DNA from: Mesorhizobium sp. SARCC-RB16n
GTDB lineage: Bacteria; Pseudomonadota; Alphaproteobacteria; Rhizobiales; Rhizobiaceae
NCBI RefSeq assembly: GCF_008520305.1
Contig: NZ_ML703284.1
Coordinates: forward strand, 29,806 to 93,805
DNA: 64,000 nt
Direction: 5' to 3'
The position numbers and the translations under genes were made by a program. Under the pieces are notes generated by a model. The model had not been told where the DNA came from, ran no database searches, and was given only the letters and a program-made list of their open reading frames with translations. Numbering within the stretch: position 1 is the stretch's first letter; every line of letters starts with the position of its first letter. Shown piece by piece: positions 19,615 to 29,413 of this stretch.

Positions 19615-19669
19615 TGAAAATTCCGTAAGCGGGCACTCAGCGGCATCACCGCCACGGCAATGGCCCTAA

Positions 19670-19696
19670 AACCGGTTAAAATGCAATTGGTTGCAT
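19670..19696 (-). promoter_or_regulatory. Two palindromes upstream of ndvB
   Basis: AACCGGTT (19670-19677) is followed by the perfect inverted repeat ATGCAA-TTGG-TTGCAT (19681-19696). They lie 55-82 bases before the ndvB start, a normal operator or promoter position. The rest of the 289-base gap between hutD and ndvB contains nothing recognised. Confidence 0.45.
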
Positions 19697-19903
19697 CAAC
19701 CCCTATGCCGAAAGTTTGTTTCCGCACCACGACAGGGCGTCATCTTTCGACCAAACTCAAAGACGAGCGCCCCTCGCTCCCGTCAGGACCGATCGACGGG
19801 GAGGATTCGGGCTTTTTCGTGATGCCGCCGCCAGCCTACGCTATATTTCGCCGGCGTCGCGATCATGTTTGGAAACAGGCGGTAACCGTTGGCGCGAAAC
19901 GCG

Positions 19904-20482
19904 TCAGGCGGCAGCGATCATCCGGATCACGAAAAGGGTCGCATCCGGTGCGGGCTGAACCCGCAAGGCAGAGGCATCCGGCCCGAGCAGCAGTGTGTCG
20001 AGCGGCCCAAGACGCATAGGCGCGGCGCCGGGAAAAATGGCATTGCCTCTGTGACAGAGGATCAGGGTGGGACCGGCCTCGGTCGGGATTTCCACAGGCA
20101 TCGATATCGCCAGGCGCTCGACCTGATGCAGCATGCGGCCGCGGCGGGTCATGACGTTGAGATCGGTGATCGGGCCGTCGATCAGCGCGGCACTCGTCGG
20201 CTGGTCGGCTGGAAAGGAAAATGGCTTGGAAGCCGCTGTCATCCGCTCCGGCGGCTGGCCGGCGACATCAAGCACGATCCCCTCGCCTTCCAGCACCGAC
20301 AGCGTGCGGTCGATGCCGGCAAAGCTGGAGAACGGCCCGCTGCTTTGGACCCGGGCCATCGAGACGCGCCAGTCGAAATCGTCGAGCCCGGCGCAATCGG
20401 GCGAGACGGCGATCTCGGTCGTCGTACCGCCGCCGTTCTTCCACGGCATGACGCGGTAATCGGTGGCACGAAGGATGCGCAT
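19904..20482 (-). CDS. hutD: HutD family protein
   Basis: 192 residues, starting MRILRATDYRVMPWKNGGG. The WKNGGGTTTEIA motif near the N-terminus and the bicupin-like beta-rich body are typical of HutD, a small protein linked to histidine utilisation in many proteobacteria. It is thought to act as a governor of hut expression rather than as an enzyme. The start at 20482 lies 11 bases after the hutU stop, making it the last gene of hutIHGUD; a longer reading upstream would overlap hutU. Confidence 0.85.
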   Translation of the reverse strand: MRILRATDYRVMPWKNGGGTTTEIAVSPDCAGLDDFDWRVSMARVQSSGPFSSFAGIDRTLSVLEGEGIVLDVAGQPPERMTAASKPFSFPADQPTSAALIDGPITDLNVMTRRGRMLHQVERLAISMPVEIPTEAGPTLILCHRGNAIFPGAAPMRLGPLDTLLLGPDASALRVQPAPDATLFVIRMIAAA

Positions 20483-20493
20483 GACGCCAGCCG

Positions 20494-22167
20494 CTATCCG
20501 AGAATGCCCGGCAGGTTTAGCTGATGCTCCTTGGCGCATTCGATCGCGATGTCATAGCCGGCATCGGCGTGGCGCATGACGCCGGTCGCCGGGTCGTTCC
20601 ACAACACCCGCTCCAAGCGCCTTGCGGCATCCGGCGTGCCGTCGGCGACGATGACCATGCCGGCGTGCTGGGAGAAGCCCATGCCGACACCGCCACCATG
20701 GTGCAGCGACACCCAGGTGGCGCCGGACGCGGTGTTGAGCAGTGCATTGAGCAGCGGCCAGTCGGATACGGCGTCCGAGCCGTCCTTCATCGATTCCGTC
20801 TCGCGGTTGGGCGAAGCGACCGAACCCGAATCGAGGTGATCGCGGCCGATGACGACCGGCGCCTTGAGCTCGCCCTTGGCCACCATCTCGTTGAAGGCGA
20901 GGCCCAGCCTGTGCCGATCGCCGAGACCGACCCAGCAGATGCGCGCCGGCAGGCCCTGGAAGGAAATGCGCTCGCGCGCCATGTCGAGCCAATTGTGCAG
21001 ATGGGTGTTGCCGGGGGTGAGCTCACGCACCTTGGCGTCGGTCTTGTAGATATCCTCGGGATCGCCGGAAAGTGCGGCCCAACGGAACGGACCGATGCCG
21101 CGGCAAAACAGCGGGCGGATATAGGCAGGCACAAAACCGGGAAAGGCGAAGGCGTTCTCAAACCCTTCATCCAGCGCGACCTGGCGGATGTTGTTGCCAT
21201 AGTCGAGTGTCGGCACCCCGGCGTTCCAGAACGCCACCATCGCCTCGACATGCTCGCGCATCGAAGCTCGGGCCGCCTTCTCGACCGCCTTCGGGTCGCT
21301 GACACGCTTCTCGCGCCACTCGGCCATCGTCCAGCCCTTCGGCAGATAGCCGTTGATGGGATCGTGGGCCGAGGTCTGGTCGGTGACCATATCGGGGCGG
21401 ATGCCGCGCCGGAACATTTCGGGCACGATCTCGGCCGCATTGCCGAGCAGGCCGACGGACTTCGCCTCGCCGGCCTTGGTCCAGCGCTCGATCATTTCCA
21501 TGGCCTCGTCCAGCGTCTCGGCCTTTTCGTCGACGTAGCGTGTGCGGAGGCGGAAATCGATGGAGTCCGGGTTGCATTCGATGGCGAGGCAGCAGGCGCC
21601 GGCCATGACGGCGGCCAATGGCTGGGCGCCGCCCATGCCGCCGAGGCCGCCGGTGAGGATCCATTTTCCCTTGAGATCACCGCCATAATGCTGGCGGCCG
21701 GCTTCGACGAAGGTCTCGTAGGTGCCCTGCACGATGCCTTGCGTGCCGATGTAGATCCATGAGCCGGCCGTCATTTGGCCGTACATCATCAGGCCCTTTT
21801 TATCGAGCTCGTTGAATTTCTCCCAGGTCGCCCAGTGTGGCACCAGGTTGGAGTTGGCGATCAGTACACGCGGCGCATCCGGGTGGGTGCGGAACACGCC
21901 GGCCGGCTTGCCGGACTGCACCAGCAGCGTCTCGTCCTCGCCAAGCGTCTTCAGCGAGGCAACGATCTGGTCGAAATCGTTCCAGGTACGCGCCGCCCGA
22001 CCAATGCCGCCATAGACGACCAGTTCATTGGGGTTCTCGGCAACATCAGGGTCGAGATTGTTCATCAGCATGCGCAGCGGCGCTTCGGTCGTCCAATACC
22101 GGGCGTTGAGCTTGTCGCCGCGGGGGCTGCGCACTTCGCGGATGTTGTGGCGAGGGTCGGTCATCAT
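20494..22167 (-). CDS. hutU: Urocanate hydratase
   Basis: 557 residues. The conserved NAD-binding glycine stretch [11 protein letters not shown] and the family pattern around [17 protein letters not shown] are intact. It converts urocanate to 4-imidazolone-5-propanoate with tightly bound NAD+, the second step of histidine breakdown. The start at the first of two ATGs (22167, with 22164 as alternative) follows an AAAGGGAC ribosome site; a longer in-frame start would overlap hutG. It follows hutG by 25 bases. Confidence 0.95.
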   Translation of the reverse strand: MMTDPRHNIREVRSPRGDKLNARYWTTEAPLRMLMNNLDPDVAENPNELVVYGGIGRAARTWNDFDQIVASLKTLGEDETLLVQSGKPAGVFRTHPDAPRVLIANSNLVPHWATWEKFNELDKKGLMMYGQMTAGSWIYIGTQGIVQGTYETFVEAGRQHYGGDLKGKWILTGGLGGMGGAQPLAAVMAGACCLAIECNPDSIDFRLRTRYVDEKAETLDEAMEMIERWTKAGEAKSVGLLGNAAEIVPEMFRRGIRPDMVTDQTSAHDPINGYLPKGWTMAEWREKRVSDPKAVEKAARASMREHVEAMVAFWNAGVPTLDYGNNIRQVALDEGFENAFAFPGFVPAYIRPLFCRGIGPFRWAALSGDPEDIYKTDAKVRELTPGNTHLHNWLDMARERISFQGLPARICWVGLGDRHRLGLAFNEMVAKGELKAPVVIGRDHLDSGSVASPNRETESMKDGSDAVSDWPLLNALLNTASGATWVSLHHGGGVGMGFSQHAGMVIVADGTPDAARRLERVLWNDPATGVMRHADAGYDIAIECAKEHQLNLPGILG

Positions 22168-22192
22168 TGTCCCTTTCGGATGAGGCGGCGCA

Positions 22193-23011
22193 TCAGCGCC
22201 CGGCCCAGTCAATGGCGGTTTGGAGAATCTGCGTCAGCGTGGCGCGGATCGGCGCGGCGAACGCGGCATCGTAGGGTACCGGCCAATTGTCCGGCGTGCC
22301 CTTCCCTTCGGGCTCGCGCATATAGCCGCGGTTGGAGAGTTCCATTTGCAGCGCGTGCACGCCCTGATGCGGCTGGCCGAAATGGCGCGTGATCCAGCCA
22401 CCCTTGAAGCGTCCGTCGACGACAAAGGTCTCGCCGGTTTCGGCCATGATCTGGTTGATCATGGTCTGCAGCGCCGGATCGGCACTCTTGCCGTCATTGG
22501 TGCCGAGGTTGAACACCGGCAGCGTGCCTTCGAACAGGCGCGGCAGCACCGAGCGGATCGAATGGCAGTCGTAGAGGACAATCTTCTCGTGCAGGCCGCG
22601 CAAGCGGTCGATCTCTGCCTGTAAGGCTGCATGGTAAGGCACGAAATATTTCTCGCGCCGCTCGTCGATCTCCGACGGCCCTGGCTCTTCACCTTCACTG
22701 TAGAGCGGATCGCCATCGAAGGTTTCGGTCGGACACAAACCTGTCGTTGCCTGTCCGGGATAGAGCGAGGCGCCGGACGGATCGCGGTTGACGTCGATAA
22801 CGGTGCGCGAGATCGCGGTGTGCACGACGGTGGCGCCGAGGCTGTCGGCGAAGCCATAGAGATTGTCGATCCACCAGTCGCAATCGCGACGGCCGAGCCA
22901 TGGCGACACCAGCCGGTTTTCGAGACCGGCGAGGTCGATGCCGGTGTGCGGGATCGACACCAGCAGCGGCGCCGTACCTTGCCTGACGGTGAGCCAGGGG
23001 GTCGCAGTCAT
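22193..23011 (-). CDS. hutG: N-formylglutamate amidohydrolase
   Basis: 272 residues. The motif [10 protein letters not shown] and the later LYDCHSIRS and ELSNRGYM belong to the N-formylglutamate deformylase family, which releases formate to give glutamate. The ATG at 23011 overlaps the hutH stop as TGATG, showing translational coupling; a GTG one codon earlier is also possible. Together with hutF this indicates the five-step histidine pathway that ends in formate rather than formamide. Confidence 0.92.
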   Translation of the reverse strand: MTATPWLTVRQGTAPLLVSIPHTGIDLAGLENRLVSPWLGRRDCDWWIDNLYGFADSLGATVVHTAISRTVIDVNRDPSGASLYPGQATTGLCPTETFDGDPLYSEGEEPGPSEIDERREKYFVPYHAALQAEIDRLRGLHEKIVLYDCHSIRSVLPRLFEGTLPVFNLGTNDGKSADPALQTMINQIMAETGETFVVDGRFKGGWITRHFGQPHQGVHALQMELSNRGYMREPEGKGTPDNWPVPYDAAFAAPIRATLTQILQTAIDWAGR

Positions 23012-24552
23012 CACGCCGCTCCCGAGATCGAAGGCAGCGCCACAGCGCTCGCTGCCTTCACGGTCGCACCGCTGCGCACCATGGCGATCGCCTTTTCCAT
23101 GTCGGGGTGGAAATGCCGGTCATTGTCGAGATGCGGCACCTCGGCGCGAACCAGCTTGCGCACGGCTTCCAGCGCATCGCTCGAGGCCAGGGGCGCATGG
23201 AAATCACACCCTTGCGCGGCAGCCAAAAGTTCGATGCCGATCACGGCCGTTGCATTCTCGACCATGCCGATCAACCGCCGGGCTCCATGCGCGGCCATCG
23301 AGACGTGGTCTTCCTGGTTGGCCGAGGTCGGGATGGAATCGACGCTGGCCGGATAGGCCTTCTGCTTGTTTTCGGAAACGAGTGCCGCCGCCGTCACCTG
23401 CGGGATCATGAAGCCGGAGTTCAGGCCGGGCTTGGGCGTCAGGAAAGCAGGCATGCCCGACAGCGCAGGGTCGACCAGCATGGCGATGCGGCGTTCCGAC
23501 AGCGAGCCGATCTCGCAGACGGCAAGCGCGATCATGTCGGCGGCGAAGGCCACCGGCTCGGCGTGGAAGTTACCGCCGGAGAGCGCCATGTCGTCCTCGG
23601 CGAAGATCAGCGGATTGTCGGTGACGCCATTGGCTTCGGTTTCCAATGTATCGGCGGCCTTGCGCAGGACATCGAGCGCGGCACCCATGACTTGCGGCTG
23701 GCAACGCAGGCAGTAGGGATCCTGCACGCGCTCGTCGCCGACCCGGTGCGACTCGCGGATGGCGCTGCCGGCCATCAGATTGCGCAGCGCATCCGCCGTC
23801 TCGATCTGGCCACGGTGCTTTCTCAACAGATGAATGCGCGGGTCGAATGGGGCGTCGGAACCCTTGGCCGCGTCGGTCGACAGCGCGCCGGCGACCAGCG
23901 CCGACTGGTAGAGCACCTCGGCATCGAACAAGGCGGCCAGCGCATAAGCGGTCGAAAACTGCGTGCCGTTGAGCAGTGCCAGACCTTCCTTGGCGCCCAA
24001 TGTCACAGGCTCCAGCCCATGCGAGACGAACGCGACCTTGGCCGGGAAGCGGCCATGCGGGGTAAAGCATTCGCCGACGCCGATCATCACCGCCGTCATG
24101 TGCGACAGCGGGGCAAGGTCGCCGGAGGCGCCGACGGAACCTTGCGCCGGCACCACCGGGATGACGTCGTTGGCCAGCATCGCTTCGAGCAACCGAATGG
24201 TCTCGGGCCGGACGCCGGAGGCGCCCTGCGCCAGGCTTGCAAGCTTCAGCGCCATCATCAGGCGGGCGACGGCAACCGGCATCGGCTCGCCGACGCCAGC
24301 GGCGTGCGACAGCACGATGTTGCGTTGCAAGGTCTCGAGATCGCTAGCGGGAATGCGCACGCTGGCCAGTTTGCCGAAGCCGGTGTTGATGCCATAGACC
24401 GGCTCGCCCTTGGCGACGATCCTGGCGACGGCCTCGGCGCTTGCTTTGATCTTCGGGCGGCACGCATCATCGAGTTTCGGCACGGCGCCACGGTAGATGG
24501 CGCGCCAGTCGGCCAGCGTCGCATTGCCGGGCTTCAGGGTCAGTTCGGTCAT
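23011..24552 (-). CDS. hutH: Histidine ammonia-lyase
   Basis: 513 residues, close to the canonical length. [14 protein letters not shown] contains the Ala-Ser-Gly triad (residues 142-144) that cyclises to the MIO electrophile. YGINTGFG near residue 53 and the C-terminal helical domain are intact. It deaminates L-histidine to urocanate. The ATG at 24552 overlaps the hutI stop as ATGA, and its own stop overlaps hutG, so hutI, hutH and hutG form one coupled chain. Confidence 0.96.
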   Translation of the reverse strand: MTELTLKPGNATLADWRAIYRGAVPKLDDACRPKIKASAEAVARIVAKGEPVYGINTGFGKLASVRIPASDLETLQRNIVLSHAAGVGEPMPVAVARLMMALKLASLAQGASGVRPETIRLLEAMLANDVIPVVPAQGSVGASGDLAPLSHMTAVMIGVGECFTPHGRFPAKVAFVSHGLEPVTLGAKEGLALLNGTQFSTAYALAALFDAEVLYQSALVAGALSTDAAKGSDAPFDPRIHLLRKHRGQIETADALRNLMAGSAIRESHRVGDERVQDPYCLRCQPQVMGAALDVLRKAADTLETEANGVTDNPLIFAEDDMALSGGNFHAEPVAFAADMIALAVCEIGSLSERRIAMLVDPALSGMPAFLTPKPGLNSGFMIPQVTAAALVSENKQKAYPASVDSIPTSANQEDHVSMAAHGARRLIGMVENATAVIGIELLAAAQGCDFHAPLASSDALEAVRKLVRAEVPHLDNDRHFHPDMEKAIAMVRSGATVKAASAVALPSISGAA

Positions 24553-25790
24553 TGTCCTCTCCAGATGCGGGCATGCAGCGGGTTGAAGCCCATGCGGTAG
24601 ACGAGTTCGGCGGGGCGCTCGATGTCCCAGATCGCCAGATCGGCGGATTTGCCAGCTTCCAGCGTGCCGGTTTCCGCCTGCAGGCCAAGCGCGCGCGCGG
24701 CCTCGCGGGTGACCCCGGCAAGACATTCGACGACCGTCATGCCGAACAGGGTCGCCGCCATGTTCATGGTCAAAAGCAGCGAGGTCAGGGGCGAGGTGCC
24801 GGGATTGTTGTCGGTGGCCACAGCCATTCTGACGCCATGCTGGCGGAACAGGCCGATCGGCGGCTTCTTGGTCTCGCGGATGAAGTAGTAGGCGCCCGGC
24901 AGGATCGTCGCCACGGTCCCCGCCTTGGCCAAAGCCATGGCGCCGGCCTCGTCGGTATATTCGAGATGGTCGGCCGACAGGGCACCATAGCGGGCGGCGA
25001 GTTCAGCGCCGTGCAGGTTGGACAGTTGGTCGGCGTGGAGTTTTACGGGCAGGCCGAGCGCCCTGGCCTCGTCGAACACGCGAGACATCTGCTCGGGCGA
25101 AAAGGCGATGCCTTCGCAGAACCCGTCGACGGCATCGGCCAAGCCTCCGGCGGCGACGCCAGGAAGGATCGTTTTGGCGACGAGATCGATGAAAGCATCC
25201 TTGTCGCCCTTGGCTTCGGGCGGCAGCGCGTGGGCCGCGAGGCATGTGGTGCGGACGGTCACCGGGCGTTCATTGCCCAACCGTCGCGCGGCGCGCAGCG
25301 ACTTCTTCTCATTGTCGAGGTCGAGACCATAGCCCGACTTTATTTCAACGGTGGTGACGCCTTCCGCCATCAGCGCGTCAAGGCGCGGCAGCGTCTGGGC
25401 CACCAGCTCGTCCTCGCTGGCGGCACGCAAGGATTTGACCGACGAGACGATACCGCCGCCGGCCCTGGCGACTTCCTCATAGGTGGCGCCGGCCAGCCGC
25501 ATCTCGAACTCGTTGGCGCGGTTGCCGGCATGGACGAGATGGGTGTGGCAGTCGATCAGGCCAGGCGTGATCCAGCGCCCCTCGCAATCGACGGTCTCGG
25601 CGCGCTGCCCAACGGAAGCCGGCATGTCCGCTTCGGCACCGGCATAGACGATAAGCCCGTCGCGGGCAGCAATGGCGCCTTTCTCGACGACGCCGAAGCC
25701 AGCCGCGCCATCGGCCATGGTCGCCAGCCGCGCATTGCGCCACAGACGAAGACCGCTCTTCTCGTTTGCTCCAACCATCACCTTTTCCAT
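24549..25790 (-). CDS. hutI: Imidazolonepropionase
   Basis: 413 residues of the amidohydrolase superfamily. The metal-binding CHTHLVHAG motif is at about residues 81-89, further histidines follow (AAHALP; KLHADQ), and the C-terminal aspartate is in VATDNNPG. It hydrolyses 4-imidazolone-5-propanoate to N-formimidoyl-L-glutamate. It is the first gene of the leftward hut operon, facing hutF across 84 bases that contain the palindromic operator. The ATG at 25790 has only a weak ribosome site; a second ATG at 25778 is possible. Confidence 0.94.
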   Translation of the reverse strand: MEKVMVGANEKSGLRLWRNARLATMADGAAGFGVVEKGAIAARDGLIVYAGAEADMPASVGQRAETVDCEGRWITPGLIDCHTHLVHAGNRANEFEMRLAGATYEEVARAGGGIVSSVKSLRAASEDELVAQTLPRLDALMAEGVTTVEIKSGYGLDLDNEKKSLRAARRLGNERPVTVRTTCLAAHALPPEAKGDKDAFIDLVAKTILPGVAAGGLADAVDGFCEGIAFSPEQMSRVFDEARALGLPVKLHADQLSNLHGAELAARYGALSADHLEYTDEAGAMALAKAGTVATILPGAYYFIRETKKPPIGLFRQHGVRMAVATDNNPGTSPLTSLLLTMNMAATLFGMTVVECLAGVTREAARALGLQAETGTLEAGKSADLAIWDIERPAELVYRMGFNPLHARIWRGQ

Positions 25791-25806
25791 TTGAAAGGAT
25801 GGCGAT

Positions 25807-25820
25807 TATGTATATACATA
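25807..25820. promoter_or_regulatory. HutC operator between hutI and hutF
   Basis: TATGTATATACATA is a perfect 14-bp palindrome, 17 bases from the hutI start and 55 bases from the hutF start. HutC repressors of the GntR family are known to bind palindromes of this TGTATATACA type, and hutC itself is the gene after hutF. The site can control both directions and the repressor's own gene. Confidence 0.85.
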
Positions 25821-25874
25821 TTGAAACGCACTGCAAGTGGTATTGTCATCCCTGGGCAGGATTCGGAGACGGAC

Positions 25875-27230
25875 GTGACGGCAATCTTCGCGGAACAGGC
25901 GCTTCTACCCAATGGCTGGCACAGCAATGTGCGGATCATTTTCGCAAATGGGCGCATCACCGCCGTGGAGCCTGGGAGCACCACGACGGCTGGCGACGAG
26001 CGCCATGCCATTCTCCTGCCCGGCATGCCCAACCTGCACAGCCATGCGTTCCAGCGCGGCATGGCCGGGCTTGCCGAGTTGCGCGGCCCCTCCGCCGACA
26101 GTTTCTGGAGCTGGCGCGAGGTGATGTACCGCTTCGCGCTATCGATGACGCCGGACCAGGTCGAGGCGGTGGCGGCGCAACTCTACGTCGAAATGCTGGA
26201 GGCCGGTTTTTCGCGCGTCGGCGAATTTCACTATCTACACCATGACCGCGACGGACAACCCTACGCCAACCCAGCCGAAATGGCCGAGCGCATCGCTGCC
26301 GCGGCCGGCGAAACGGGTATCGGCCTGACGCTGCTGCCGGTGTTTTACGCGCACTCCTCTTTCGGTGGTGCTGCCCCAAACGAAGGTCAGCGCCGATTCA
26401 TCAACGATGTGAATCGGTTCGCCCGGCTTGTTGAGAAGAGCCACGAATCTGTTCGCTCTTTGAATCAAGCAATTGTCGGCGTTGCCCCGCACAGTCTGCG
26501 GGCCGCGACGCCGGAGGAACTCACGGCGGTTGCAGCGATGGCGCCAAACGGGCCGATCCACATCCATGTCGCCGAACAGGTCAGGGAAGTCGAGGATTGC
26601 CTTGCCTGGTCCGGCGCGCGCCCGGTCGAATTTCTGCTTGGGGCCGCCGCTGTCGACCAGCGCTGGTGCCTGATCCACGCCACCCACATGACGGAAGCCG
26701 AAACCATCGCCATGGCCAAAAGCGGCGCCATCGCCGGCCTTTGCCCGATCACGGAGGCCAATCTCGGCGACGGCACGTTTGCCGCACCATTGTTCGGAGA
26801 GCATGGCGGCCGCTTCGGTGTCGGCTCCGATTCCAACGTGCTGATCGGCCTGCCCGACGAATTGCGCCAGCTCGAATATTCGCAGCGCCTCGCGCACCGC
26901 GCCCGCAATGTGCTGGCCGTTGCCGGCGGTTCGACCGGGCGAGCCCTGTTCGACGCCGCGCTCGATGGCGGCAGCGTCGCGCTCGGTGCCGGCCCCTCGC
27001 TGATCGTCGCCGGCGTATCCGCCGATCTCGTCTCGCTGGACGCCGGCAATCCCTCGCTGGCGGGCAAGACCGGCGATGCGATCCTCGACGCCTGGATCTT
27101 CGCCAATGGCAGCAAGGTCGACTGCGTCTGGGTGCATGGCAAGAAACAGGTCAGCGGCGGCAGGCATGCCAAGCGCGAGGCTATCGCCGAACGGTTTCGC
27201 AGCGTGATGACGGCGCTTTCCGAGGGCTGA
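25875..27230 (+). CDS. hutF: Formimidoylglutamate deiminase
   Basis: 451 residues from the GTG at 25875, which has a GGAG site 7 bases upstream; the open frame extends far upstream over hutI but that part is antisense. The metal site motif PNLHSHAFQRG (His-54 and His-56), HIHVAEQ, CLIHATHM and GSDSNV follow the order of the amidohydrolase superfamily HutF group. It converts N-formimidoylglutamate to N-formylglutamate and ammonia, feeding HutG. It is followed 5 bases later by hutC, so the two are co-transcribed. Confidence 0.94.
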   Translation: MTAIFAEQALLPNGWHSNVRIIFANGRITAVEPGSTTTAGDERHAILLPGMPNLHSHAFQRGMAGLAELRGPSADSFWSWREVMYRFALSMTPDQVEAVAAQLYVEMLEAGFSRVGEFHYLHHDRDGQPYANPAEMAERIAAAAGETGIGLTLLPVFYAHSSFGGAAPNEGQRRFINDVNRFARLVEKSHESVRSLNQAIVGVAPHSLRAATPEELTAVAAMAPNGPIHIHVAEQVREVEDCLAWSGARPVEFLLGAAAVDQRWCLIHATHMTEAETIAMAKSGAIAGLCPITEANLGDGTFAAPLFGEHGGRFGVGSDSNVLIGLPDELRQLEYSQRLAHRARNVLAVAGGSTGRALFDAALDGGSVALGAGPSLIVAGVSADLVSLDAGNPSLAGKTGDAILDAWIFANGSKVDCVWVHGKKQVSGGRHAKREAIAERFRSVMTALSEG

Positions 27231-27235
27231 CCGAG

Positions 27236-27982
27236 ATGAGCATGGCCGAACCGACTGACATAGACGACAGCGAGACCGTCTCGCTGCATCAGCGCATCCT
27301 TTCCGATATCCGCGAAAAAATCCTGTCCGGCACCTGGGCGCCCGGGCACCGTATCCCGTTCGAACATGAGCTGACCGCCGAATACAAATGCTCGCGCATG
27401 ACGGTGAACAAGGCACTGTCGCAGCTCGCCAAAGCCGGGTTGATCGAACGCCGTCGCCGCTCGGGCAGTTTCGTCCGCCAACCGCAATCGCAGGCAGCCG
27501 TGCTGGAACTTCACGACATCAGGATCGAGGTCGAGGCGCTCGGCCTGCCCTACCGCTACGAGCGACTGGATCGCCTGAAGCGGCGCAGCAACGTGGAGGA
27601 CAGGGGGTTGCTCGGACTGGCCGCTGCAGGTTCGGTGCTATGGCTCGAGGGCCTGCATTTTGCCGGCGAACGGCCATTCGCACTCGAGCAACGTCTGATC
27701 AATCTTTCGGCGGTTTCGGAAGCCGCGAACGAAGAGTTTCTGGAGATCGCCGCCGGGCCTTGGCTGATCGGCCGCGTGCCGTGGAGCGAGGCCGAGCACC
27801 GGATACGAGCGGTCGCGGCCGATGAGACTGTCGCCGACGCGCTCGACATCGATCCCGGCGCACCCTGCCTGGTGGTCGAGCGCCGCACCTGGAGCGCCGA
27901 GCACCCGGTCACCCATGTGCGCTTCATCTATCCGGCGGGAAGCCACACGCTGGTGGCAAGGTTCACGCCGTCGCAGGGGTGA
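27236..27982 (+). CDS. hutC: Histidine utilisation repressor HutC
   Basis: 248 residues with an N-terminal GntR-type winged helix (about 17-85; EHELTAEYKCSRMTVNKAL recognition region) and a C-terminal UTRA effector domain, the architecture of HutC, which responds to urocanate. The ATG at 27236 lies 5 bases after the hutF stop with a weak CCGAG upstream. It presumably represses hutF-hutC and hutIHGUD through the palindrome at 25807-25820. Confidence 0.93.
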   Translation: MSMAEPTDIDDSETVSLHQRILSDIREKILSGTWAPGHRIPFEHELTAEYKCSRMTVNKALSQLAKAGLIERRRRSGSFVRQPQSQAAVLELHDIRIEVEALGLPYRYERLDRLKRRSNVEDRGLLGLAAAGSVLWLEGLHFAGERPFALEQRLINLSAVSEAANEEFLEIAAGPWLIGRVPWSEAEHRIRAVAADETVADALDIDPGAPCLVVERRTWSAEHPVTHVRFIYPAGSHTLVARFTPSQG

Positions 27983-27985
27983 GTA

Positions 27986-28008
27986 ATCTCCCCCACGAGG
28001 GGGGAGAT
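27986..28008. terminator. Bidirectional hairpin between hutC and ridA-like gene
   Basis: ATCTCCCCC (27986-27994) pairs with GGGGGAGAT (28000-28008) around a short loop, between two convergent genes. The same arm sequence recurs in the repeats at 39765-39801 and 63292-63325, so it is probably a short member of that dispersed family acting as a shared transcription end. Confidence 0.55.
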
Positions 28009-28027
28009 CGATAGCTTCACCGCCGGC

Positions 28028-28372
28028 TCAAACCGCTGCGGTGATAATAATCTCGACCAGGTATTCCGGGCCGGCGAGCTTTGCTTCGCCGGTGGCGCGG
28101 GCGGGCGTGTGGCCCTGCGGCACCCACTTGTCCCACTCGGAATTCATTTCGGCGAAGGTGCCCATATCGGCCAGCCAGATGATCGCCTGGACGATCTTGG
28201 TCTTGTCGGTGCCGGCCTTGGCCAGCAATTCGTCGATGGTGGCCAGGATATCACGGGTCTGCGAGGCGACGTTGCCGCCGGGTTCGCCGACCTGGCCGGC
28301 CAGATAGACGGTGTTGCCGTGGATGACGATCTGGCTCATGCGCGGGCCAACATCGATGCGACGAATGCTCAT
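28028..28372 (-). CDS. RidA family protein (YjgF/YER057c)
   Basis: 114 residues from the ATG at 28372; a longer frame upstream has no family support. The sequence carries the RidA-type pattern: GNTVYLAGQVGE near the N-terminus, the WLADMGTFAEMN stretch and a C-terminal PARATGEAKLAGPEYLVEI with the Arg and Glu that line the active-site cleft. RidA proteins hydrolyse reactive enamine/imine intermediates such as 2-aminoacrylate; some subfamilies have other, mostly unknown substrates. It converges on hutC and is not part of an evident operon. Confidence 0.85.
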   Translation of the reverse strand: MSIRRIDVGPRMSQIVIHGNTVYLAGQVGEPGGNVASQTRDILATIDELLAKAGTDKTKIVQAIIWLADMGTFAEMNSEWDKWVPQGHTPARATGEAKLAGPEYLVEIIITAAV

Positions 28373-28538
28373 TACGAGGTTCCTTCCGTTGTGGTCGCGC
28401 CTCTTTAGAGTCGGCATCCGCCTCGGGCAAGGCCGCCTGAACCGAAACCGGTTGAGCCAATTGCTCAATCCAGGACCCGGGGTCTATACGGCGAGTTGAC
28501 CACTGCGCCGCAATTCGGCCGGATGAGCTTGTTGACTA

Positions 28539-28550
28539 ATGTAATAACAT
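28539..28550. promoter_or_regulatory. Zur-like box upstream of aztA
   Basis: ATGTAATAACAT with near-dyad symmetry, flanked by AT-rich bases, 51 bases before the aztA ATG. It closely resembles alphaproteobacterial Zur boxes of the ATGTTATTACAT type as I recall them. No zur gene is in the window. Confidence 0.6.
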
Positions 28551-28600
28551 CACATATCCAAGCCGCCGCACCCTAGCCGATTGGCTTCCCACGGAACGAT

Positions 28601-29413
28601 ATGACCCAGACCTGCCTGACATTCCGTGACCTGACATTGGGCTATAACAGCCATCCCGCGATCCATCACCTCGACGGCGCGATCCGCAAGGGTTCGCTGA
28701 CGGCCGTGGTCGGCGCCAATGGTTCGGGCAAGTCGACGCTGATGAAGGGTATTGTCGGGGTGCTGAAGCCGATGGCCGGCGGGATCATCCGCGCGCCGGC
28801 CTTGCGGGCGGCTTACCTGCCGCAGCAATCGGAACTTGATCGCTCTTTTCCCGCCCGCGTCGTCGATCTGGTCTCGCTCGGCCTGTGGCCGAAGCGCGGC
28901 ATGCTTGGCCGCTACACCAAGGACGATCGCGACGCCGTCAGCCAGGCTTTGATGGCCGTCGGCCTCGGTGGATTCGAGAAGCGGCCGATCGACACGCTGT
29001 CGGGCGGCCAGTTACAGCGCACGCTGTTTGCCCGCGTGCTGTTGCAGGATGCCGACCTCATCCTGCTCGACGAACCGTTCAACGCCGTCGACGCCAAGAC
29101 GGTCGGTGACCTCATTGCCCTGATCAAGCATTGGCACGGGGAAGAGCGCACCATCATGGTGGTCGTCCATGATCTGGATCTGGTGCGCCAGAATTTTCCC
29201 GAAACACTGCTGCTTGCCCGCCAGCCTGTTGCCTGGGGCGAAACCCGGGAGACGCTGAAGCCGGAGAACCTGCTGCGCGCGCGCCGCTTCCACGAAGCCT
29301 GGGAAGAGAACGCGCCCTGGTGCGAGCCTGACGAGCACGCTCGTGGCCATGACCATAATCATCATGGCCACGATCACGACCATCACCATGGCGCCGGACC
29401 GAGGGCTGCCTGA
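28601..29413 (+). CDS. aztA: Zinc ABC transporter ATPase with His-rich tail
   Basis: 270 residues. Walker A is GANGSGKST (about 38-46), followed by the signature LSGGQLQR and Walker B LILLDEP. It belongs to the ZnuC/AztA metal-importer ATPases. The C-terminus (from about residue 246) is a histidine-rich tail with ten His in 18 residues interspersed with Asp and Gly, a likely cytoplasmic metal-binding or sensing segment. The aztB start overlaps its stop as TGATG. Family and partner genes (aztB, aztC) point to zinc import at the inner membrane. Confidence 0.88.
   Translation: MTQTCLTFRDLTLGYNSHPAIHHLDGAIRKGSLTAVVGANGSGKSTLMKGIVGVLKPMAGGIIRAPALRAAYLPQQSELDRSFPARVVDLVSLGLWPKRGMLGRYTKDDRDAVSQALMAVGLGGFEKRPIDTLSGGQLQRTLFARVLLQDADLILLDEPFNAVDAKTVGDLIALIKHWHGEERTIMVVVHDLDLVRQNFPETLLLARQPVAWGETRETLKPENLLRARRFHEAWEENAPWCEPDEHARGHDHNHHGHDHDHHHGAGPRAA

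Noticed and set aside
20524-24600. Long open frames opposite the hut genes (412 and 497 residues)
   Set aside because: Antisense to hutU and hutH, both with clear catalytic motifs.
24552-25874. N-terminal 441-codon extension of hutF
   Set aside because: It is antisense to hutI; the real hutF start has a good ribosome site at 25875.
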